64,000 nucleotides of DNA, taken from Cryptomeria japonica. Its lineage: Eukaryota; Streptophyta; Pinopsida; Cupressales; Cupressaceae. Below the pieces are notes generated by a model, which searched no databases, was not told the origin of the DNA, and worked only from the letters and a program-made list of their open reading frames with translations. Shown here piece by piece: positions 23,940 through 34,852 of this stretch (positions are counted from its first letter, which is position 1; each line of letters starts with the position of its first letter). Where the stretch lies: contig NC_081408.1 in assembly GCF_030272615.1 (NCBI RefSeq), positions 305,569,950-305,633,949 on the forward strand. The letters are read 5' to 3'. Made by a program: the position numbers and the translations under genes.

Positions 23940-24182
23940 TACTATAAATAATAGTGGTCTCTGAGAACCAAAGAGAACAAACGTAGAGAAAACCAAAAAG
24001 ATCGATGCCATGAAAGCACTTACTATACATAGTTGTGTTCTTTGAGGACCAAAGAGATCAAACCTAGAAAAACCTAAAAAGATAAGCTCCGTGCAAGCAC
24101 TTACTATAAATAGTAGTGTTCTTTGAGAACCAAAGACAACAAACCTAGAAAGATAGGTGTCATGCAAACACTTATTATAAAT
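23940..24182. repeat. Tandem array of three 81-bp units
   Basis: Units start at 23940, 24021 and 24102 (TACTATAAATAATAGTG type), and a degenerate fourth start is seen near 24171. Each contains GAGAACCAAAGAG and a run of CCTAGAAA type. As 81 is 27 codons, the minus strand keeps a 108-codon frame with a 27-residue repeat (FGSQRTLLFIVSAC type). It has no known domain, so I take the frame to be a by-product of the repeat. Confidence 0.88.
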
Positions 24183-25597
24183 GAAAATTATTGTCGAAAT
24201 TCACAAACTAAGAGTTGATCTCACCAAGAACATTAGAACTTCCTAGTGCACCTAAAAACCTACAAAAAATCCTGAAAAACTAGCTAATGCTCGTAGAATA
24301 AGATCATTAAAAAATGGGGACATTAAAATATTATTTTTATATCTTTGGATGTTGATCCAACATGTATAGTGTTCTCGATCATCTAGAGTTGACTTGCATA
24401 TTAACTCTTCTCAGAGAAAGTGTAACTATGGTTTTATGTCTCTCAAAGTTTAAATAATGTTTTGTATGGCCTTATAGAGGCATGAAGCAAACTAGCAGAA
24501 ATAATGCCATTAATTAATATGATCATGATGTTTGACCATATTAGTAGAATACTATATTAGGAGTAGATATTGATTATGGCTACTTACATATCACTAGAAA
24601 TATATTATATTATATTGGGCTATCCTCATGCATGAATGTTTAAGGGTTTTCCAATTAGCATAATATATTGGTTTAATATATCAAGAATCAATATACTAGT
24701 GATATTTAAGATTTCCAAATCACATTGTAGGTTGTCATGATAATCTTAAATAAGACCTTATGTTTTAAACAATCATCCGGGTAACAAATGTTGTATGATA
24801 TCCTTGATAGGTAATCATAAGGGTCCTAGGATTTGACTAGCTAATGATCAATGCCTTAGCTATTACAAGGGATTATTTGGAATTCACCTAGTTCAAGAGG
24901 TGAAGATGCCAAGGATACCTTGGATATGATATAGTAACATTTAGAAGGTTGTCATTGGATCGTGCCAATGGTTGATGCCTAGAGCTACTATTGTATCTTT
25001 TGGATTTGCTAACATTCATTTGGTTCACAAAGTTGAATCATTGCTAGGGGTTATCTAGTATTGGATATTGTAATGGTTGCATTGGTAGTTATCTTACCAT
25101 GTAATTAACAATAGCCAAAGCTAACCATTGTATCATGAGGGTTAACTGGCAATCACCTATAGAATGTGGGCAATGCCAAGTGTTACCTAGGATTGTTAAG
25201 AAGATAGTTGAAAATATCACTAAGGTCGTTAGGTGGTATATGTTAGAATCTACTTCTTCCTGGGTGGATAGACTTGTCACGCTAGGGGCTTATAAACGAC
25301 TGAAGTTGAAATCCATTGGCCTAGGTTGCTTCACTAGTTGTGGAAATGCTTGGTATTGGTGATAAATACTCAGTATAATATCAAATGCATCGAGTTATCT
25401 AACCTGTTATTAAATGGTATACTTTACCCTATTGGTTTTAGGACGAATCCCCAGTGTAGTATGAGATACATTGAATCCTCTTCCTGCAGTTGTCGTTTGT
25501 GCAAAAGACTAGGGAAGAGAATGGGAACCACCATACAATACACAATGCACCAACATTACCTTTCTATCTGGGATACACTATGTACAAGAGTTGGTGA
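24183..25597. other. Non-coding DNA
   Basis: No recognisable gene. Frames of 60-90 codons near 25089-25607 lack motifs. Confidence 0.6.
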
Positions 25598-25775
25598 TTG
25601 TGGATGAGGTAGTCACTATTTTTTTGTGATACCTGTACGAGCTAGTCAATGCGTATTTGCAATGTATGTGGGAGCTATTCACTATGTATTTGTGATGCAT
25701 GTTGTAGTTACTCACTATGTATTGATGTATGTTGAAGCTAGTCATTTTGTATACATGTGATGTGTATGATCTAGT
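25598..25775. repeat. Diverged tandem repeat, units about 30-35 bp
   Basis: Units of the type GAGCTAGTCACTATGTATTT followed by GTGATGTATGTT recur about five times with indels. Confidence 0.7.
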
Positions 25776-28700
25776 CCCTTTTGTGGCATATGCTTAACAC
25801 AACCACTATGTGTGTGGTCTGTAACATGACCCTTGTGTATATGTGCATTTTTATACACTAATAATTCATAATGTTGGGTATTTAACCAACACCCAATGAC
25901 AAATGATTACCTTTTTACTGTACTGAGACTAAGTTAATAGATTCACTTAATTAATAGTCAAGATTAAAAGAGAGACCAAAGATATCATATAAGAGGAGCA
26001 AATGAACTCCCTCTACTTTTGAGTGTCAACTATGAAGCCTCTTATTTTCCATGAGAGGATATGTAGGCAGGGTCATTATAAATGAACCCTCGAGGCTGGT
26101 TTGGATCTAGGGATGATAATACAATGCAAAAAAAATTACAATGTATATAATGCTTATTATTATTATTATAATAAAAAATCTTTGCATGATAATATTCAAT
26201 AACAAATATATTTACTTTTATATTTTTAATCTATCAAGATTCTCACTTGTTTATTATTCTTTCTCATTGAACAAAATTTTCATTTTGTAAAATGTCCCCA
26301 TCTTTAATCCATAAATAAAATATCTTTATATAATTTAAAATTTTATTTTCTAAAATAATTATTTAAAATTAATCATATGCAAAGAAAAAAATAACTTAAA
26401 ATAGATTCCTTTCGTGACTCAAAGAACATGATAGAAATTGTCTAGACAAATTATGATGATAACACTTATATCACTTGATAATACCTTTATCCTTTGAAAA
26501 ATAGAATAAATGAATACTATATTACAAATTCTAAATGCTACATGAACATGTGTGTGATATTGTCTAAATATGAAAACACAATCAAGTTCCAAAAATATGA
26601 ACTTCAAATTAATAAATAATTTGTAATGGTCAAAAAAAGTTGTTACCCCTATATACCCAAATTCAAGTAACATAATATACTAGTATAAATGACATAATTA
26701 AAATTTAACATTCTTATCTAATAATAGTGGTGAATTTTGTAAATAAATATTTTTAAAAAGTGTAATTTATTTATAGTTATTAATTTTTTATATAGTAGGC
26801 AATAAACAAATAGAGAGATAATACAAATAATTTTATAAGCATGTGTGGATTTAAAATATTTATGTTATATAGAGAGAAAAAAAAATTTAATTATGATTAA
26901 ATTGATCAATACATGATAATGACTATCTAAATAAAACTCAATATCTAACTTTCTAATCTTTTTAGGAATTTCTTACATGACAATTACAAAGGAAAAAATC
27001 TCTTAATTTGTGTTTGACCAAATAAAAGATTAGACAAGAATTCTCATGAGATAATTTACACATCTAGTGGATAATGGTGATTTTATCACTTTTATTATAT
27101 TTTTGAAAACAACATTAGCTTACCAAAGCGTTGTAGCATAATAGGTTGAGCACAATTTGTGAGGTTGATGGTGTGTCCTTTGATTGCACAATCTACCAAG
27201 ATTCAAAATCCTTACAAGTATGCCATAAGCACAAGACTAGAATTATACCCTAGATGACTTTGGCGGAATGCACACCCTCCATTTTTGTCTCTCAATTGAA
27301 GAGATATTAACATAGGTTTGCATATTTTGGCCTAAACAACACACTCTAAGCTTTTAATTGCATAGATAACTAGTGTGATTGCAAATGAGCCACCTAAGCA
27401 AGTAAAAACTTAGTGTGTGTTGTTTAAGATTTCTCATCTTGTACACTCATATTAAATAACAAATAAAATAAGAGAATAGAAAAATCATCAAGAACTAAAC
27501 AATTGCCATCCTCATACTCTTCCAATTTGCAATTTGTATGAATAGAATATGGACAGGACAAGAAAATCCCATCAAATTTGCCAAAAGGTCAACCCAAAAT
27601 TCATAGGGGAAAGAAAAAAACCAAAATTTGGGGTTATCCTCACTCTCATCTCCTTAAATAAGGTGCAATATGATTATTCCCCAAAAAAACATAAAAAATT
27701 CAAGCATTGAAACAATAGATGTGGAGGACTACATTGGGTGCTCAATGTCTACAAGGATAGTTCAATGGTTTTTTTCACTTTTTCATGATTGCCCACACAC
27801 TAAGTGGACGACATCATGGTGGATTCAAAGGAACTCGTCTTTGACCTTTCTTAGGGCTTCGAACTCTACCTCTACATTCTCATAGAGGTCCTTGCCCTTG
27901 GGCTTCCAACTCTACCTCTACATTCTCATAGAGGTCCTTGCAACTCACTATGGTTGACCCACTCCATATATCTTATTCATGCTTAAGCTTAGATCTATTG
28001 TTTAAAAATTTAAAATTCTTTATCTTTTTCACCCTAACTATGTGGAGCTTAAGAATCAACTACACACCTCTATACAATGATAGTTTTGCATCCTTGAGCT
28101 AAATTGGAACCCAAGTCAAGGTTAAGATTGATTTGTGGCTCACCCATCACATAAAGTTTGTTTTGTACACTTGTCAGGAGAAAACACTAGTATTACCTAC
28201 TACATGTGTCCATGTCCACCATATTTAAGCCCTAGAGGCATGTCCAAATCAATAATATATCCTTTTCATTGTGTTCTTTGACAGAGGAGTGAATTGTACC
28301 CAAGGCTAGCCATGTGTATGGTCCATGTGTTGCTTAAGTGTAATTTGATTGGCCATTAGGATGACAAGAAGCCATCTGAGTTACACTAGAAAAAATTTCA
28401 CACCACTACATTAACATGGGCTCTTACCTTATGCAAGAGCCATATGCATTACAATGTAATAAAAATAAATGAATACTTCACTATATTAATAAGGATCATA
28501 AGCTTGTCATGCATTATGCCACAGACATACAAAAAAAATGATAATATATATAGATTCAAATTGGGTGGGAAATTTTGATTATGGAAAGTTCACATTTGAT
28601 TACAAATTATGCCTTAGCTTTGGCCCTATTTGTTGATTGAGAAAGAATTAGTATGCTATTGGTCTATCTTCTTGTGAGACTTAGTATTGGGGTTGAGACT

Positions 28701-28875
28701 AAGTATTTGGGTTATGAAAGTTGACATATAGAGGCTATTTGGCTTGAATGCATCCTCTCCAAGTTAGCATTTCTTTCAATTGACCATTAATCATTTATTG
28801 TGATGACTAGAGTGCAATCTAGATCTTGGAAAAACTACCCCATTTTAGAAAATTTAAGACATCACAATCCACAAG
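25776..28875. other. AT-rich non-coding DNA
   Basis: Apart from a short ATT microsatellite near 26156 and the 46-bp duplication at 27855, nothing is recognised. Confidence 0.6.
27855..27946. repeat. 46-bp tandem duplication
   Basis: Two copies of a block containing AACTCTACCTCTACATTCTC, starting at 27862 and 27908. Confidence 0.9.
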
Positions 28876-31800
28876 TGTAATGCCCACCAAAATACCCTAG
28901 AGAAATTAAGCATCTAACATACTAAAAGAGATAATTTAAAAAAAAAAAACATCTAATGCTACACATCATATCATCTATATAATGAATTAACATTCATTAT
29001 CATTTAAGCATAAAGAACATAAACCATTCTCATAAGTTCATTAACCAAATACACAAGCGGAATAAACATCATAACCATTACAACTATCTCTCTAGGGTAC
29101 CTTAACGTCATCACTTAGTTAACTATGTAATGCCTCGCTAGGAACCCCGAAGGAAAACCCACAACAAGGGTGAAACAATTTTTTTTTTTTTTTTTTTTTA
29201 AGTATAAACATCATAAGTGCATTTACACAACATGCACGATAACACAAGCGGAAGACTTACACCAGAATTCCTTAAGGGTTACCAACAAAGAATTAACTTC
29301 AAGAATAACTTCCACAAAACCATAAATTCCACATATGCATCATAACTCAATGATCACAAGAAGCCATAAGCAAATAAAGATTCATCATAGAAAGATTGAA
29401 AGGATACAACATAATCTCCACTTCTATAAGCATTTACTATCGTCATCAAGGAACTGATAAAACATCTAAACATAGGATTACATTGCTCTTCCAATACATA
29501 GCTTCTCAATAAACATAAAGGATAGATCTCGTCCAATTACAAGGTTACATAAGATCAATACTATAATGATACAATGACCACATAGGTCTACAAATACCAA
29601 TAATCTCCAAAACATGAGATGAAGCATGAGTCACGAACCACAGGAACACTTGCGAAGCCAATCCTCGCATGAAGGCACAAATTCGAACATCCGATGGGAA
29701 GTGGCACTACCACCCGACCATGTAATTCCCAATGGAATCACCCCACCGTGCTAGGAGATAGCTGAGAACCCTCAAACAAGCATAAACATGACATGGTCGA
29801 CAAAACAATACGACTCCATGACAGCACAATAAGACTCCACAAGAATCCAGGTGACTCAACTTCACAAACACAAGTGAACTAACATCACAAAACACAAGTG
29901 AACCAAATGAGAGAGTGTCATCGCATAGCTTAAGATGGTTACCCTGGTAGGCCCTCATAGGTCCCGACTCTCTGTCCTGGTAACCTCTCTTGAACCTCCG
30001 GCTCCAACTAAGTCTCATGCGGACCCTACTAGCCTTTCGTGAAGACAAGGTGGTTGGTTTGCCATTCTTGGCCTTCTCGAAACATTATGAGCCCTATACT
30101 AGCACTCACCTATGCACAAGGTACAATTATCTTTATTAATGTTATGATACTACCCACCTAATCATTTCATTAGATTACCAGTTATTATCTGACTTTCGCT
30201 GGGTCGTAATGCCTACCACTTTGAGTGCAACCCCCAAGCGAAATCCACTCTCTCAAAGGACACTACACAAGAATGGTCACTCCCCGAGGACCCTATGGCG
30301 AAGCAGACATCCATAACACCACTATCAGAAAAACAAGTGGTCAAACAAGGACATACTGACTCTTGACTAACCATAAGGCAAAGACACTACATGGTTAAGA
30401 CAATGAAGCCAACATATATCACTTGGTCAAAGGTACTAATTATACCACCAAAGGATGATTGAACCACCGACCAAAATATCACAATACACACTTGCAAGGA
30501 CAACAAAATATATCAAATCCGCACTTAGACAATCTTTTGAAAATATTAGCATCATAAACACTTGCAACATCATTGATTGAAAATTAAATATACACTCCTT
30601 TCCAACAGTCACATCTAATCAATTTCCAAATCAATAATCCAAATCTACCCATTTGAATCTCTAATTCATGCCTTAATTTTCATTGATAAATTCATTAACC
30701 ACATAATAAAATTCACATGAAAAATTACATTACATCACTCAATACCACTTTGAACTGGTAACACTTACCTCTTCGAACAGGAATAGGTAACACTTACCTC
30801 TTCAAACAGGAACAAGTAATTTACCTCTTCAAACAGGAACAGGTAACACTTACCTCTTCAAATAGGTAATTTACCTCTTCGAACCAGTAACACTTACCTC
30901 TTCGAACTTGTAATTTACCTTTCCGAACCGGTGACACTTACCTCTTCGAACGGGTAATTTACCTCTTCGAACTAGTAACACTTACCTCTTTGAACAGGTA
31001 ATACTACATTTCCAGAATTATACAGTGCCAATTTCCAAAATTTCAAGGAAGAGTTTACCAGCAAGGTAAATGGTGAAATAAACATACTGGAAATAATGAC
31101 TAACCAAATCATGACAAAATAGAAACAAGGATGCACCCACCAAGCTCAATCTAAAATTCTTTCTTCTCAAAGAAGAGGTAAATCAATAAATTGATTTCCA
31201 AGAACAAAACACACAGCAAATAGAGAAATGAACCATTTCTTTCCTGAATGCAACCATATGATATAGATTTCACAAAACCAGCAATAGTAAACACTAATTC
31301 TTCATTTCAATCATTCCACAAACATCTATAGGAAGATTGAACAAATTTCCATGCACAGGAAGCAAACTGAAAATTACAAAACAAATCCAAAACAAGAAGG
31401 GAACCTCCAACCTTGAAGCAATTAGCAAACAAAAGGAATGAAGCAAATTTAGTCTTGCAACCAGGACGAATTTCCAGTTCCTCCAGGAAGTTTTTCCAGA
31501 ATTTTCTCTCCAAAAATCCTCTTCTTCTCCTGCCGTGAATTTTTTTAGAATGGATGCCCAAAAATATCTTTTAACCCAAGCTTCTAGGTTAAAGTTTTTC
31601 ATCCAATCAAATTTAAATATTTTAAAACTAAAAGGCAATCAAATTTATTTCTTTTCCAAAAAAAATAATTATTATTTCCAGCAATTAAAATGAAAAAACA
31701 AAAGTCAAAAGGAAAGCAAAAAGGAAAACTTTTATTAATTTCTTTTTCCAAATTACTTTCTTCCAACATAAGCATTTTACCTTTTTAAATGACTAGGCAA

Positions 31801-32610
31801 TTTATTTATTTCACAAAAATATCAATGCAACTTTACACAATAAATTAAGCCATTTTAACCATTTAATCTAGCAATCATTAATTTAAATAAACAATAATCA
31901 CAAAGCATATTAATTAAATGATTACACCAATATAAGATAGCATCGTCCATTTAAATTAAATAATCATTTAAATAATGGAAACACGCACCAAGACAGATCA
32001 AATGACGACTCTCAAATGACCAAACCAAGGCACCATGACACGCATAACGGCCAGACGGGGAAACACAACCAACTGACAACACTCACACATGCGTAACTGC
32101 GGTCAAGCTAGGGTACAACAACTATCTCCTCCACTCCCATTGGATATATAAGGCATGCTCAGACCTACGAAACCAGGTGGAGTCAATACCCCATACCTTC
32201 CTAGTATTAGTACCTGCAATGTCCTGCACCAAAGAACCACATGTGCATATAGACCAATATATATATACAGACACGGTAAACACATCAATGAAGGAGAATC
32301 ATGACATTCCCTATCTCACTGGATTGAGTGAAGGAAAATCATCCCCTCGCATCCCAATACACTTACAAACATGCAACATATAAATAACGCATCGCAATAG
32401 AAGGGAAAAGTGTCAGTCCATGATAATGATCCATAAAATAACATTAATCATAAGCACTGAAATACTGCATAAAATCATACACCATAAATCCAAATAAAGC
32501 ATGAAATAACATCGCATAATATCCGAATCAAAATACAATAATGTTCCACATAATAGTCACTGAAGTAACTCAAAACATACAAAAGAGGCTAATCGAGGAG
32601 GGGTACTACA
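28876..32610. mobile_element. Copy a of a 3.7-kb non-coding repeat family
   Basis: It begins TGTAATGCCCACCAAAATAC and ends GGGTACTACA, so it has the TG...CA ends of an LTR. Copy c begins the same way at 41954 and near its far end shares the phrase CATGCTCAGACCT followed by GTGGAGTC (here about 32150-32182). Copies a, b and c share landmark phrases such as CCACCCGACCATGT and GTGCTAGGAGAT near 29715-29760. No coding region is seen. It could be a very long LTR or part of a LARD-type element. No matching short duplication flanks it (ACAAG before, AACTA after), so a simple solo LTR is not supported. Confidence 0.6.
30757..31005. repeat. Array of GGTAA...TTACC palindromes with 23/21-bp alternation
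   Basis: Eleven sites begin at 30758, 30787, 30816, 30843, 30866, 30887, 30910, 30931, 30954, 30975 and 30998. From 30843 on, spacings alternate strictly 23, 21, 23, 21, 23, 21, 23. Two unit types alternate: GTAACACTTACC (CAC between the arms) and GTAATTTACC (T between the arms), each followed by CTCTTCGAAC. It lies about 1.9 kb into copy a. Confidence 0.92.
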
Positions 32611-33249
32611 AACTATCCTAAGCCATAACTTTCTACTCACTTTATTATTACACTCATTACTAAATCCTTTACCATATGAGAATGCAACTTATTTAATTCT
32701 ATTCATTATTATATGCGACTACTTAATTATTTAACCTTTATGGGATGCACTCTACTCTGTCAGCCAACTAATATGATATGCATACTTTCCATGCAAGACC
32801 AATCCCTTTTCTTGAGTTGATCTTATAACCAAATCCAAATGTGCTTAATCCCTTATCCATTTTCTATCTACATGATCTTATTCATCTATAATGATAATGC
32901 AATGCTTAATGCATGAACATAATCCACTTTACATAACTATCTTATCCATACTACACATGCATCCATATTCCTAGCATGATCAATTCTTAACATGAGTTCC
33001 AATGCGCACTTCCTAACTTACAATGCATTCACATGAATGACATCCTAACCTAAAATGATGTTATTAATCAACCACAATTCCTACATTGTATCCATTCAAT
33101 TTATTTAAGGTTCTTTTACACATTGATCTACATCCTAAGTGATAACCATGGAATTTAAACAATACAATAATCCATCACATGAATCCATTCTATTACAAAC
33201 ATCTAAGTACATGAAAATCATTTACTTTCATTATACAAGATCATCACCA
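32611..33249. mobile_element. Copy b of the non-coding family, left part
   Basis: Non-coding sequence between the end of copy a and the insertion site of Copia element 2. The last five bases, CACCA (33245-33249), are the left target duplication of that element. Its relation to copies a and c is clearer on the right side of the insertion. Confidence 0.5.
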
Positions 33250-34790
33250 TGTTGGCATTACAATAAGTTGGGAGATTGTTGGCATTACAATAAGTTTGAA
33301 GGTTGATGATATGGAGAAGGTTGTTGGAGATGAATGATATAATTGATAAAGGATGATTACTGTCTTAATATTATTATTTTGTCATTGATGTCAAGCAATT
33401 GATTTTCTGATTCAGTATGATGTTGTCATATCTTAAAAAGTATTTGATGAGTATAAAGATGTCAGTAAGTGACACAGAAAGAATGTGAAAATGAAGGGGA
33501 GTAATAAGTTATTCAATGGGCAACTATTACCGAGTTAGACAGTGATGAGATTATGATGTTTTGATTGTTTTGATATCCTATATATATAAATTCAAAGACT
33601 GAACAAGAAGGGGAAAAGATTTCATGTAATAGAATGAGTAAAGGTTTGATACTATTCTATTTTACCGAGCAAGGAGCTAGTCGGTAAACTCCAAGGTTAT
33701 CAATGTCGGTTAATAAATGAAAAACTCACCGAGAAGAGAATGTCTACCGAGTAAAGTTCAGTATTAACCGAGCAGTAACAGAATGCATTAAATAAAGTGT
33801 ATACATTATTTAATGAAGGATGCCAATGAGCTGGAGGTTTATTGAAGATAGGAATGTCATGCAAGAAGTTTGTTAAGGATCAACGGCAATTAAAATTCAA
33901 GAATAAGATCTACAACACAGATTGAACGGTCCTAACCAAGCACAAGTACCAAGAAAGGTATACAAGTTTCAAGGCAAGATAAAATGTTTTTCAGATCGAA
34001 GGATACAATGAACCTAGTCAAGTTTGAAGATCTAATGGCTAAGATTAATCATGGGAAATGTGATTAAGGAGATTAAGCGGTTGGGAATTGCTTATAAATA
34101 AAGTAATGTTGTTGAACAAGAATAGCGGGCAAACTGAAGCACAGTGATGCTATAGAGGTGGTTACCGAGTATAGAAGATTGAAGATCTGATTGAAGAACA
34201 AATTCAGAAACCCAGCAAGGAGAAAGATAAGTCTTATGACAAGATTATCTTGAGCACATTAAGCACATAGAATCTGCTTTAACATTTTAGATGTGAAGTT
34301 GCAGATATATTTTATTACTATTATTTATGTTTGTAAGTGACAGGAAATCTCTTAACCAAGTGGACTTAACAGTCTTATTTGTAAATCCTCTTGGAAGGTA
34401 ACATTCTGAATGAGTGTTTGAAATCCTTTGACAAGGTCACTTCTAACAAAGTGAAGATTCTAATTGATCTGAGGGAAATCCCTTGACCGGGTCACATCTA
34501 GCAATGTGTATGTAATCTTTAATAGGATTTTCTTTTAACCGAGCATACTCTAGAAGAGTATATTTTCTTGTGGGTCCGAAATCCCACAGTGGTTTTTCCC
34601 TATTAGGGTTTCCACGTTAAATATGGTGTCAGATGTGATTTAATGTTTCATGTTTATCTGTTTATGATTTTGAATGATTTACAGTCATAAGTTGCATATC
34701 AAGTAAATGCTACCGAGGTTGAATCTTATTAGAGTAATGATTATTGAAGTTATCCGATTCACCCCCCCCCCCCCTCTCATCTAACTAACA
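33250..34790 (+). mobile_element. 5' LTR of Copia element 2
   Basis: It starts TGTTGGCATTACAATAAG, and the same 20 bases restart 27 bp later at 33277, so the LTR edge is duplicated. It ends CTAACTAACA at 34790. A C-run before CTCTCATCT lies at about 34761-34779. ACCGAG words recur through it. Confidence 0.95.
34093..34100 (+). promoter_or_regulatory. TATA-like box in the LTR of element 2
   Basis: TATAAATA within GCTTATAAATAAAG; the same sequence is kept in the 3' LTR near 40246. It is a plausible core promoter. Confidence 0.5.
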
Positions 34791-34792
34791 AT

Positions 34793-34804
34793 TGGTATCA
34801 GAGC
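34793..34804 (+). promoter_or_regulatory. tRNA primer-binding site of element 2
   Basis: TGGTATCAGAGC, 2 bases after the LTR end, complementary to initiator methionine tRNA. Confidence 0.95.
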
Positions 34805-34852
34805 TTGGACTCCGGAAGAAAATTTTAAAGGTACTTGAGGCAAGATCCGAAT

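Noticed and set aside
29707-30048. 113-codon minus-strand ORF
   Set aside because: Lies in the non-coding repeat copy a, has no motif, and is not conserved as a frame in copies b and c.
28876-32610. Copy a as a simple solo LTR
   Set aside because: Ends look LTR-like but the flanking five bases (ACAAG and AACTA) do not match.
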